A DNA stretch of 64,000 nucleotides from Euclidia mi (lineage: Eukaryota > Arthropoda > Insecta > Lepidoptera > Erebidae), in the NCBI GenBank assembly GCA_944739405.2, contig OX123205.2, positions 41,684,475 to 41,748,474 on the forward strand, written 5' to 3'. This document shows positions 22,057 to 30,565 of this stretch, piece after piece. How positions within the stretch are numbered: the first letter of the stretch is position 1; each line of letters opens with the position of its first letter. A program made the translations under genes and the position numbers. Under the pieces are notes generated by a model. That model ran no database searches and was not told the DNA's origin. It saw only the letters and a list, made by a program, of their open reading frames with translations.

Positions 22057-22540
22057 AAAAAATAATAATATCTCCACTAGGCTACCGCCGTTTGCTATCA
22101 AATTAATCGTACTTAATTCAAGGCCACCTACTACCCTGCTTACCCCATAAGGGTCTGTCTCCACTAAATGGAAACAAACAAAGCAGCTTGACATGTTACG
22201 TGATATATGTTAGGGTGTTGGTAATTAATGCATTATGGCGGTCGTGACGGTACGATTTAGGTGGAGCCCGGTTAATGTAGCGAAAGTCGTGTGGTTACGT
22301 TTTGGTTTTGATTACTTGGATTTTATTTTTATCTTAAGCTGTGGTCACTTCTCACAGTAACTATACGAGGGTCAAACTGAAAGTTCTTAGAACTGGCCAC
22401 TTATAAACAATATAATAAAAAAAATATTCTAAAATTTGAAAATAGAACTCTTTGCCAATATTACTGAGTATATATTTCATTCATTTGTCATTTGTTTTAC
22501 GATTTGGCGGCAAATTGAAAATTGTCTATGTCACGTCAAC

Positions 22541-23557
22541 ATGAATTTAACACGAGAAAATTTTCGTGCAATGATTTTTTATGACTTTCGATGTCATTTA
22601 AGTCAACAAGAAAGTTATGATAGACTACGATTGGCCTTTCACGATGAAGCCCCATCTCGTGCGACTGTTTACAACTGGTTTAATGAGTTTAAACGTGGTC
22701 GCACTAATCTCACTGATGATGTACGTGAGGGACGGCCTTCTACGGCGACGACTGAAAATAACATCTGTGTTGTGCGGCGTATGATAGAGACTGACAAAAG
22801 AGTGACCTATCAGCAGATTCGGACAAGCTTAGGCATCGGTATGAGTCAAGTGCACAAAATCCGCCACGAACATTTAGCGGTCAGGAAGCTTTGCGCCCGG
22901 TGGATACCTCATAATTTGACTAAGGCTCAAAAACTCCATCGTGTGGATTGGTGCCGTAAAATGATTGAAAGATTTAACGGAGGTGACTCAAATGCTGTGT
23001 TCGACATACTAACAGGTGACGAAAGCTGGATTTACTGTTATGATCCTGAAACCAAAAGACAATCTGCTCAGTGGGTGTTTCCTTTCGAGGAGTTGCCAAC
23101 TAAAGTGAAGAGAGATCGAAGTGCGGGAAAAAAAATGGTGGCCTCGTTCTTTGGAAGGATAGGTCATTTCGCAACAATTGTGTTAGAGGATCAAAAAACA
23201 GTTTCTGCAGAATGGTACACTACCAATTGTTTGCCACTTGTCTTGGAAAAAGTTCGAGAGAAACGACCTCGCAGTAGGATCCTCCTTCACCACGACAACG
23301 CCTCGTCGCACACCGCCAAGCGAACGATCGACTATTTGGCGACATCAAACGTTGAATTACTGGGTCACCCGCCGTATAGCCCCGACCTCGCGCCTTGTGA
23401 TTTTTATTTATTTCCAAAAATTAAAGAAAAACTTAAAGGAAAGCGGTTTATGAATGCTGAAGAAGCGGTGGCTGCGTATCGCGATGCCATTGAAGAGACC
23501 CCTAAGGACGAGTGGGCAAAGTGCTTTTCCCAGTGGTTCCATCGCATGCAGCGGTGA
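22541..23557 (+). CDS. mariner transposase (DD34D), cut short at the C-terminus by the Polinton
   Basis: 338 codons from ATG 22541 (MNLTRENFRAMIFYDFR). The frame is open further upstream but this ATG fits the family. N-terminal helix-turn-helix region to about residue 110, the linker motif WIPHNL at 121-126, then the catalytic triad: Asp160 in TGDESWIY, Asp252 in HHDNASSH and Asp287 in YSPDLAPCDFYLF. The spacing between the second and third Asp is 34 residues, the DD34D signature. The stop TGA at 23555-23557 is a junction product: TG from the target duplication and A, the first base of the Polinton. Twelve original codons and the native stop are stranded at 35744-35782. All catalytic residues are present, but the last residues are lost and the element ends are 13 kb apart. 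Confidence 0.92.
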   Translation: MNLTRENFRAMIFYDFRCHLSQQESYDRLRLAFHDEAPSRATVYNWFNEFKRGRTNLTDDVREGRPSTATTENNICVVRRMIETDKRVTYQQIRTSLGIGMSQVHKIRHEHLAVRKLCARWIPHNLTKAQKLHRVDWCRKMIERFNGGDSNAVFDILTGDESWIYCYDPETKRQSAQWVFPFEELPTKVKRDRSAGKKMVASFFGRIGHFATIVLEDQKTVSAEWYTTNCLPLVLEKVREKRPRSRILLHHDNASSHTAKRTIDYLATSNVELLGHPPYSPDLAPCDFYLFPKIKEKLKGKRFMNAEEAVAAYRDAIEETPKDEWAKCFSQWFHRMQR

Positions 23558-23684
23558 GTAGTGTAATATTGGGGATTCTGTATCATTTGTTCTCGCTTCG
23601 CTCGAACTGCATGATACAGAATCCCCAATCGTTTTCACCGTATCGTATATACTTAACATTCACAAACAATAATATCAAGTTCGA
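23557..23684 (+). repeat. Polinton left terminal inverted repeat
   Basis: 128 bp starting AGTAGTGTAATATTGGGG. I see a single mismatch with the right copy in the first 128 bp. It contains an internal hairpin: 19-bp perfect arms (23575-23593 and 23618-23636 approximately, ATTGGGGATTCTGTATCAT against its complement) around a CTCGCTTCGCTCG loop. Confidence 0.92.
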
Positions 23685-24059
23685 CCCGTTCGATCAACAT
23701 TATTGATCTATACTTTATTACTTGACGAGTGTCATATTTATAAGTAGAACAATGCAGTGTGTATCAATTAGTTGATCAAGAATTTATTTGCATTTTATGC
23801 TTTGGTCTAGAGATTGCGAGTTGGCGACAGCCGTGCATGGTTTGATTTCCGATGGCAAGTTTTAGGTAGGTATTTGGTATTAGGGATCGAACCTACGACA
23901 TTTAGTGCAGAAATTGATTCAACCACTGTACCAATAATACCACATTATCATTAAGTATGTAAATAAATTAATAAATACCAGGATATCGAGATCTAGCCTC
24001 ATACTTGCTCAATTTTCAAAGTAGGTATCTATTATTATTTTATAATTAAGAATGGCTAA

Positions 24060-24250
24060 ATAAAACAAAATCCAGACCGAAACAAATACTTATTTGTTCC
24101 GTGCGGGAATCGAACCCGCGACACTTGGCGCATGTACTAGCAGTACATTTACAAACTAATATTTACATTGTGATGCATAGAGCCGAGCTCTTATCCAATG
24201 CGCCAAACATGTCGTCGAAAATGTGACAAAATACTGAATCGCTTCATACG
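24060..24250 (-). repeat. tRNA-like repeat in the Polinton left arm, copy 1
   Basis: The minus strand carries a pol III-like B box, GCGGGTTCGATTCCCGCACG, and an upstream GGCGCATTGGATAAGAGC. A second copy lies at 25450-25640 with the same layout (TACTATTTACATTGTGATGC). The long insert between the halves rules out a normal tRNA. Confidence 0.6.
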
Positions 24251-24421
24251 TTTTTCTCACTAGTTCGATTCCCACGTGGTTCAAATATTTATATAACCTA
24301 AAGATAGGTGTTCAGGATCTGTGATATTGTATGTTTGTAAACATATAACACAGGAGAAAGTTTGGGATATTAATCATTTTCAATGAAATAATATCATACA
24401 CCATAACACAACATTACACCT

Positions 24422-24625
24422 GTAGATATACCTCCGAAGGGGTACGCCGAAGTGATTGCTGCATCTGCGGTTTATGCCCATGTTCTTAGTTAATGATGCT
24501 ACTGAAGGATTCCTGACGATGAATGGTGATAAACCCAATAGCGTTTTGCCTGACCTGGGAATCGAGCCAAGAACCCCACGCTCAACAGTCACAATTGTAC
24601 CACTAGACCAGCAAGGTGGCCTAAA
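24422..24625 (-). repeat. SINE family A relative in the Polinton left arm
   Basis: Diverged body: CCTCCGAAGGGGTACGCCGA at the tail, GGGAATCGAGCCAAGAACCC in the B-box region and a head ending near 24625. A scrap of family B tail lies just before it, at about 24295-24365. It postdates the Polinton insertion. Confidence 0.6.
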
Positions 24626-24734
24626 ACTACTGCTAATAAGTAAATTATTACTACTTTACTTGCTCTCGCGTCGCCGCTCGAGCTGCGTGATACAGAAGCC
24701 CCAATTTTACAATCGAGATCGATTAATATAAATG

Positions 24735-25010
24735 TGATCTGCATCACTCAGAACAAAGTGAGCTGACGCAGACGCTCCCAATAATACCGTTGTTATCTGC
24801 GATCCGTCTGATTTACGATATAATATTGTATTTCATTCACCGACATATCATTGTAGTAGCAATGCAATGGGACAACTTACTGTCGTTTCTAGTTTGAGAT
24901 GCTAATGTAACAACATTCTCAAGTAAGACTGCTGTGTTCAGTCGACGCGATCAGTCCGATCGGTTGTTGTGTGTATCATAATCTGGTATGGTGTCGAACT
25001 GACATAGCCA
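24735..25010. repeat. Polinton subterminal module, copy 1
   Basis: Contains GATCGATTAATATAAATGTG, CTGCATCACTC, CCAATAATACC, TTATCTGCGATCCGTCTGAT and CAACATTCTCAAGT. Related modules lie at 26050-26280 and 26740-26870, and the right arm has a partner at about 35480-35540. They look like repeated subterminal sequences, perhaps from recombination among Polinton ends. Confidence 0.55.
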
Positions 25011-25049
25011 AGCAAAAATTATCGCGCGCACTTAAATAAGTACAATAAA

Positions 25050-25097
25050 CAACAATATCATGTTCGATCACTGCCGTGATCGAACATGATATTGTTG
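25050..25097. repeat. Perfect hairpin in the left arm, 22-bp arms
   Basis: Arms 25050-25071 and 25076-25097 are perfect complements with a 4-base loop (tgcc). The arm sequence resembles the inner part of the Polinton terminal repeat (AATATCAAGTTCGA). Confidence 0.75.
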
Positions 25098-25449
25098 ATG
25101 TGCCCATCGTTGCATCGAAACGATTTGGTGCACATCTTGTACTAATGAATGCATAGGCCTTCCGTATAATGAGAGGTTAGCTTTTACTAGCAACTATAAC
25201 TCAATAATAGAGTTGTGGACACTACCACAATGCAACAATATAGCTGAGTGTGCACATCAAGTGCACATATTTGTCACAGACTAATCTTATGCCTTGCAAT
25301 GTTTTCTTTTATATGTAATACTTTTTCTGTGTCTGTGACAAATAAATAGTTTTTCTCTTTCTTTCTTTCTTAGTTAGTAGCCAACAGTAGGTATTATGGA
25401 GACATAATAATTGATTATAATACAAAAAAAAAAAGTAAGAAAAACATAA

Positions 25450-25640
25450 AAATAAAATCCAAACCGGAACAATACTCATTTGTTCCGTGCGGGAATCGAA
25501 CCCGCAACATGTTGGTGCATTAGTTGCTGCGTTTATTAAACCTACTATTTACATTGTGATGCGAGTCGTACTCTTAGCCAATGCGCCAAACGTGTCGTCA
25601 AAGTTGTGATAAAATATTGGACCACTTTGTCTTAACATGA
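25450..25640 (-). repeat. tRNA-like repeat in the Polinton left arm, copy 2
   Basis: Second copy of the 24060-24250 sequence: B box GCGGGTTCGATTCCCGCACG on the minus strand. The 1.39-kb spacing, together with repeated modules further on, suggests a duplication within the left arm. Confidence 0.6.
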
Positions 25641-25904
25641 CGTGTATAGAATTATCCAAGATAATCAATAACTCAGTACAAACGTTTATTTTTTATAATT
25701 ACGATAATAAAATCTTCTAATATATAATATATTTAAGTAGTAGACAATTAGGATTCTTGATGGATGATTTATATATCTTAGTCTTAAAACAAATAGCACT
25801 TTAAAATACAATAAATGTTAGATTAGGAATCACTTATTTCTTATAAGATTATTTAATTACTCTTTTAATAATAATAATTATGCATTTCATTTTCATCTAC
25901 TACA

Positions 25905-26040
25905 GGCATTCAATCCAGCAAACCTGCCGTCTTTCTGATTTAGTCAAATCGTAAAAAGGAAATGGTGGTTTGATTAAAAACACTAGTAGGTTTTTATTAC
26001 ACCATACAGCTATTTTTTTTAGTATAAATTCATTTGCTTA
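25905..26040 (-). pseudogene. Fragment of the small conserved Polinton gene, third copy
   Basis: About 135 bp on the minus strand matching the first third of the genes at 27104-27580 and 34605-35087 (ACGGCAGGTTTGCTGGATTG). It is closer to the plus-strand copy at 34605. Broken at both ends. Confidence 0.75.
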
Positions 26041-26369
26041 CTGCATCACTCACCTCGCTTCTCTCCGTTCGCAATGCAGAGCGCACCAAAAATCACACTA
26101 CTAACATGATCTGCGATACGGACGGTTGGCATTAGAAGTATAATATTATTTCATTCATCGATGCATCGTAATACTGGTAGCATAGTAACAATGTTTTTAC
26201 TTGGGATGACATAATACAAACAACATTCTCAAGTTCGTTCGACGCGCTCAGTGCGGCTCGGGCACAGCGATGCATTCATAATAATTTATATGTACATACT
26301 GTTATCTTTGCACAGCTCGTTGTTAATTTTAATGAATGAATGCAAAATCTTAACAATGTTGAAAGTAGG

Positions 26370-26586
26370 ATCGGGTGGCTCCCGGGTTCGATTCCCGGGT
26401 CGGTCAAAGTGTTATTGGGTTTTTCTGTTAGGAAATTCTCAGTAACAGCATGAAGTCTAGAAATGTGCCCGGTACGGCAATAGGCTCGCCTCCCTATTAC
26501 GTGGGACTTAAATATATCTGGCGAAAAGTGGGTGTAGTAATACACCTTTGCCTACCTCTTCAGGGTTACAGGCATAAGACTATGAA
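26370..26586 (+). repeat. SINE family A in the Polinton left arm
   Basis: Begins with the B box GGGTTCGATTCCCGGGTCGG and continues through the body to CAGGCATAAGACTATGAATG. The head before 26370 is missing. Inserted after the Polinton. Confidence 0.75.
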
Positions 26587-27103
26587 TGTATGTACTTATG
26601 AATTATATAATTGTTTTATCCACAACTAGCTTTTGCCTCTGACTTCGTCTACATGGAACTTGAACCCACGGTCACTCGGATTCCAGGTGATGCGGACGTA
26701 TCGAGATAAAGCAGATTGACTGCACGTGTAGTGTTCAATCGATTAATATAAATGTGTTCTGACTTCTGCGTCACTCAACTCGCTTCGCTCGTTTCGCGAC
26801 GCAGACGCCTCCAATAATACCTACTTTTGTTATCTGCGATCCGTTTTATTCACGATATAGATTATTAACATTATGTTTTCAGCTTAGAATAATAACACCT
26901 ATTCTAAGGTTTTCAGGTTAGGAATTTAACTCCTTGTCTTAGTGACCAATGTAACTGTTCTCTTTGCTGAGTTTTTTATTGCGCTTATGAATGTGTATCA
27001 ATTCATGTAATATTCCAATCATAGTATATATTAAAACTAAATGGGTATGTTAGTGAGTATAGGAAACGATTTAGTAAAATGAAACAATCCATATTGTATC
27101 TTT

Positions 27104-27580
27104 TTAAAAAAGTTTATTATCAAAGCACCATTTTTTTAAGCACATAACATTTTTTAATGCACATATTGAGTCATGATAGATACAATTGTACAAATCTCCG
27201 GAATATTTATAGCGATCATATAGAGTTAACAAATTAGGACAACCTTTATCTTCTAAATTAATTACATTAACACTATTTAAAATATTTTTCAACCATGACA
27301 CTTTTTCAAGACCTTTAACGAAAACACACTTATCTTTTAAGATATCTAAAACTAAATATTGATAATTTGAGTAAGGTATAAATCCTTCGCTCCAGTATAT
27401 TTTTCTATTACGCTCAATCCAGCAAACTTGTTGTCTTTCCGATTTAGTCAAATCGTAAAAAGGAAATGGCGGTTTGATTAAAAACACTTGCAGGCTTTGA
27501 TTACACCATATAGCAATTTCTTTTATTATAAATTCATTTGCTTCTGTTTTAAAGCCTTGGATGTCTACAATAGCAGTCAT
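27104..27580 (-). CDS. Small conserved Polinton protein, 158 aa, unknown role (copy 1)
   Basis: Intact frame starting MTAIVDIQGFKTEANEFI. Its ATG overlaps the stop of the capsid gene as ATGA (27577-27580). It has a strand-like N-terminus with Asp6 followed by GF, a PPFPFYDLTKSERQQVCWIE segment, and a Cys/His-rich end (YNCIYHDSICALKNVMCL). The Asp-GF start and the H...CAL.NV pattern remind me of RNase H-fold exonuclease-like proteins of insect Polinton relatives, but that is inference. A second, intact copy at 34605-35087 differs at about 25 of 158 positions. It is the last gene of the minus-strand cluster. Confidence 0.75.
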   Translation of the reverse strand: MTAIVDIQGFKTEANEFIIKEIAIWCNQSLQVFLIKPPFPFYDLTKSERQQVCWIERNRKIYWSEGFIPYSNYQYLVLDILKDKCVFVKGLEKVSWLKNILNSVNVINLEDKGCPNLLTLYDRYKYSGDLYNCIYHDSICALKNVMCLKKWCFDNKLF

Positions 27581-28784
27581 GATAATCTACGCACGATGTT
27601 GCTCAGAGGTTTGTATTCCACAAGTCGGTCGTTTATAATCAAACAGTATGCAGTTGTCTTATCTGGTATTTGTGTTGAACATTCAAATTCCAATCTTACA
27701 TCCACTGGACCAGTTTTTAAACTATCGTTTTGCCTCGAGCAGTCTAAGATGAAGACTGGGGCCTTTTCTTTGAAATCCTGCAGATCAAGCAACGGTTCTA
27801 CCGGAAAGTTGTAATACGACTGGCGAAATTTCACATACATTTCATATAATATACTATATTTGTTCTCACAAAACTTTAAAGATAAAGGCTCATAAGGATA
27901 ATATTGCGAATTTAAAAAGAGCGTAACATTTGTCACATCACAATGATCAAATACCGAACTGTCTTTAGTTCTATTATTTTTCCATATTCTATTATATTTC
28001 CAAAAATGACATACCGAGGCTTTTCTAATTGAGAAGCAGTCTTTACTGACCAAGAATGCTTTGTGGTTTTAGGTAGTAAAGGATACTCATATAAATCCCA
28101 ATTTCTAAAGGCCATCTGAATAGGTTTATCTCTTTCTAAGTGCTTTAAAAGTATTAAACGTTCTCGATCGGAAACTTTTATATGTGGTACTCTCCATTGA
28201 ATTCTCTGTATATCTATTTGAAGCTGAACGACTTCATCAGTAAGAATAATACTATTTAAGTTAGAATTACTCCTATTCAATATAAGTTCGTGTTTACAAT
28301 TTATCACAATTTTATTGTAATCCTCTGCAAACCCTAAAATCTTATTTAAGGGCACCACAACGCTAAAATGTCCATCACTTTGGAATCCGTTTAAATTCCA
28401 ACCCCATAATGCAGAAACTTTACTTTCTGCTTCATTAAATGATATGTATGACTTTATTGTTGATGTTATTCCAGAATTTTTTATACGATCTATTTCAATT
28501 CCATTCATTTCGTACCTGATGTCTTGGAACAAGTACATAACAGGGTTATTAGTAAACGTAACAGCTTTCTTGATCTGATGCCCATCCTTACCGAACAGCT
28601 TTGCTTGACCTTCGATGTAGATGGAACTGGCTGATGGTAGCACGTATATATCTTGCTGGTGTATGGGGATTCTGATTTCATCGTTTTCTCTAAAACTGTT
28701 ATTGTAGGGATTGTATGAATGGATTTCATAACTTTCGATCGAACTATCAAAGTGTGGTAAATCGGTAATCTGTAGTATACTCAT
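27577..28784 (-). pseudogene. Major capsid protein candidate (double jelly-roll type), one frame break
   Basis: Two overlapping frames (27933-28784 and 27577-28053) form one protein of about 400 residues. The first starts MSILQITDLPHFDSSIESYE; the second ends in a Cys-containing capsid-like C-terminus (DVRLEFECS...YCLIINDRL). The family matches, from recall, the double-jelly-roll proteins of insect Polintons and adintovirus-like elements. The frame changes near the A5 run at 27977-27981 (T on the plus strand). The start codon overlaps the stop of the basic gene as ATGA (28781-28784), and the stop overlaps the next start as ATGA. Without the shift it would be full length. Confidence 0.75.
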
Positions 28785-28927
28785 ACTTTAAACCCTAAAG
28801 CTTTAAGAAAATCTTTATTTGATTTAGTCAATTTCTTCACGTTTTTCTTACGTCTGTGCACCTTTATGGTCGTTGACGGAATAGGACGTTTTATTTTCAC
28901 TGAAGAGTTTTTATAATATACTATCAT
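28781..28927 (-). CDS. 48-aa basic protein, core-protein-like
   Basis: A short intact frame (MIVYYKNSSVKIKRPIP, then VHRRKKNVKKL, ending FLKALGFKV), too short for routine gene calling. It is very rich in Lys and Arg, and both ends overlap its neighbours by ATGA: the penton-like gene's stop (28924-28927) and the capsid gene's start (28781-28784). Size, charge and place beside the capsid genes suggest a DNA-binding virion peptide, comparable in kind to adenovirus core peptides; this is inference. The precise overlaps argue strongly that it is translated. Confidence 0.7.
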   Translation of the reverse strand: MIVYYKNSSVKIKRPIPSTTIKVHRRKKNVKKLTKSNKDFLKALGFKV

Positions 28928-29337
28928 TTTGCTTGTCTTAAATGAAGACGTAATTGAATATTTTCTTCACCAAAGTCAATACGGTAACCAAACTGATCTA
29001 CTATCCTAACAGATATGGATGAAATTATATTTTTGTTAACTGGAAAGTAAATAACGTTCTGAGGTATTTCTATGTAGCCGTGACTTGGAGCAGTATCAGA
29101 TATAAATTCATGAATAAAATGAGTCGGTAATCCGTTGCAGTATGAACCGTGTACAAGATCACATTCAATTCTGATAACAGCTGTTAAACTGCTGTTATTA
29201 ACGGGCACATTCGGTCTTGTTTTTAATACTGAAAAGTATAGTAAACCGCACTCGTACTGATCAGATAAATGAAGAGGTGGTTGAAAATACGAAATCAGTT
29301 CCGATTTATTTCCAGAGATGGTAACCGTAGTAGACAT
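28924..29337 (-). CDS. Penton-like minor capsid candidate, 137 aa
   Basis: Intact frame starting MSTTVTISGNKSELISYF, with alternating strand-like segments (YECGLLYFSVLKTRPNVPVN, VIYFPVNKNI) and no helix-rich part, as expected for a small jelly-roll protein. Polintons carry a penton-type minor capsid protein next to the major one; this is the best candidate here. It lies 33 bases downstream of the protease and its stop overlaps the next start as ATGA. Confidence 0.6.
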   Translation of the reverse strand: MSTTVTISGNKSELISYFQPPLHLSDQYECGLLYFSVLKTRPNVPVNNSSLTAVIRIECDLVHGSYCNGLPTHFIHEFISDTAPSHGYIEIPQNVIYFPVNKNIISSISVRIVDQFGYRIDFGEENIQLRLHLRQAK

Positions 29338-29370
29338 GCTTGCATACTGAACTCTTTTAGATGATCCTTT

Positions 29371-29711
29371 TTATTTTATTTCATGATTATACCAAAAATT
29401 CTTTAAGAAATTTAAACATAAATGTCCACAATTGAAGGGGTGATCACGTTGTATATTTTCATAATTATATTGAATGTTAGAACCTACATATTTTATAAAT
29501 TCCTTCGGAGGTTTAAGATTTCCATAACTGTCAAAATACTCAACATAATTATTATATTTTGCATAGGCTACCCAATGAGAACCAGGATTTTTTCTTTTTT
29601 ATAAGAACATTTAGGGAGCTCATCTCTCATAAAGACACCTCTAAAATAAGGAATTCTATTCCCGTACTTTAAAATGTCAATGTTAGTTAAGGCCCGTTTG
29701 GGGTAGCCGAT
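29371..29711 (-). pseudogene. Adenain-like cysteine protease (C5 type), frame-shifted
   Basis: Two frames together cover the protease. The first part reads LTNIDILKYGNRIP then FRGVFMRDELP (about 29585-29700). The second has the catalytic His in GSHWVAYAKY, the Asp in EYFDSYGNLKPP, a Gln in NIQRDHP and the Cys in NCGHLCLNFL, the order of the adenovirus-type maturation protease. The shift falls in the A6 runs at 29588-29600. The frame is continuous upstream with the phospholipase gene across that gene's single stop (29715-29717), with no ATG of its own near the start. In Polintons this enzyme would mature virion proteins. Confidence 0.75.
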
Positions 29712-29714
29712 ATC

Positions 29715-30491
29715 TTAGTTTTTTTCTTTTGATACGAAAATTCCAAGGCCGCCTTTATGTGGTTTAAGGTGTAGTCCTTTCCCAATACATAGAGCTTCCA
29801 TTTTTTCATTATGTCTTCTCGATTCTTCATACAGCTTTTTAGCCATTTTGAATTCATTTATGGTTTTAGCAATACCAGCTGCACCGCCTGCTAAAGCTCC
29901 CGCAGCTGATAATCCCGCAAAAATAGGAATCAAAGGTAATACTCCCCCAGTTTTTGGAATAGGAATAACGCGAGGGAGCTTAATCGATGAATCATCAGCC
30001 AATTCTCTAGTAGCAGCAATAGCTAATTCTATTGCCATTTTCTTGCTCTTAGGTTTTAATTTTTTGATATGCCTTTTTGCTTTTGTAATAACAGATTTTA
30101 ATTTACTTTTTAACCCTTTTCCAGGTGTAATTTTTGTAGAATGCTTTTTGTCCAAACCAGAACCAGTTTTAATTTTTGCTGACATAGCCTTACTTACTAA
30201 GCGTGCCGCGAGTTTTTCAGCTATACTGGCATCGGAAGCAACCGCTCGCTCTTTCGCCATTTTTAACAAAATTAAATCAGCCTTATGACGATCCTTTAAG
30301 TTTGATGACTTGTGATATGCAATATCGTGATCTTTGCAGTATTCATCCAACTTATTTACGCCGTTATCTCCTTTCGTTAGTCTTTTTATTAATTTAGTAC
30401 CTGGGCCACAGTAATTATATCCTGGTAAGTGTAATTCAAATGGTAAATTATTAATAAGCCAATTGAGAAGACTACTCTCTCCAAAACACAT
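29715..30491 (-). CDS. Phospholipase A2-domain structural protein, 258 aa
   Basis: Intact. The N-terminal parvovirus-type phospholipase A2 domain has the calcium loop YNYCGPGT (residues 25-32) and the catalytic pair His55-Asp56 in EYCKDHDIAYH. A Lys-rich middle (residues about 105-150) is followed by a hydrophobic glycine/alanine segment (IFAGLSAAGALAGGAAGIA), a helix with RRHNEKMEA and a C-terminal GKGLHL...GGLGIFV motif. Virion-bound enzymes of this kind open endosomal membranes in parvoviruses; here the role would be entry or assembly, by inference. The gene lies 74 bases after the integrase. Confidence 0.85.
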   Translation of the reverse strand: MCFGESSLLNWLINNLPFELHLPGYNYCGPGTKLIKRLTKGDNGVNKLDEYCKDHDIAYHKSSNLKDRHKADLILLKMAKERAVASDASIAEKLAARLVSKAMSAKIKTGSGLDKKHSTKITPGKGLKSKLKSVITKAKRHIKKLKPKSKKMAIELAIAATRELADDSSIKLPRVIPIPKTGGVLPLIPIFAGLSAAGALAGGAAGIAKTINEFKMAKKLYEESRRHNEKMEALCIGKGLHLKPHKGGLGIFVSKEKN

Positions 30492-30565
30492 TATAAGACT
30501 GATGATTCCGGTTTGAATACTTTAATAAATAGTTATGTGATTCGAGTTTGTTAATATTATTTTAT

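Noticed and set aside
24060..24250. Host tRNA gene, also at 25450-25640 and 2999-3068
   Set aside because: B boxes are good but no acceptor or anticodon stems can be built, and the A and B boxes are too far apart; they are SINE-like.
23685..27100. Polymerase B gene in the Polinton left arm
   Set aside because: I looked for long frames and for palm motifs on both strands and found none, only SINEs, repeats and a fragment of the small gene.
29848..30288. 146-codon plus-strand gene in the Polinton
   Set aside because: It is the antisense shadow of the phospholipase gene, whose motifs are on the minus strand.
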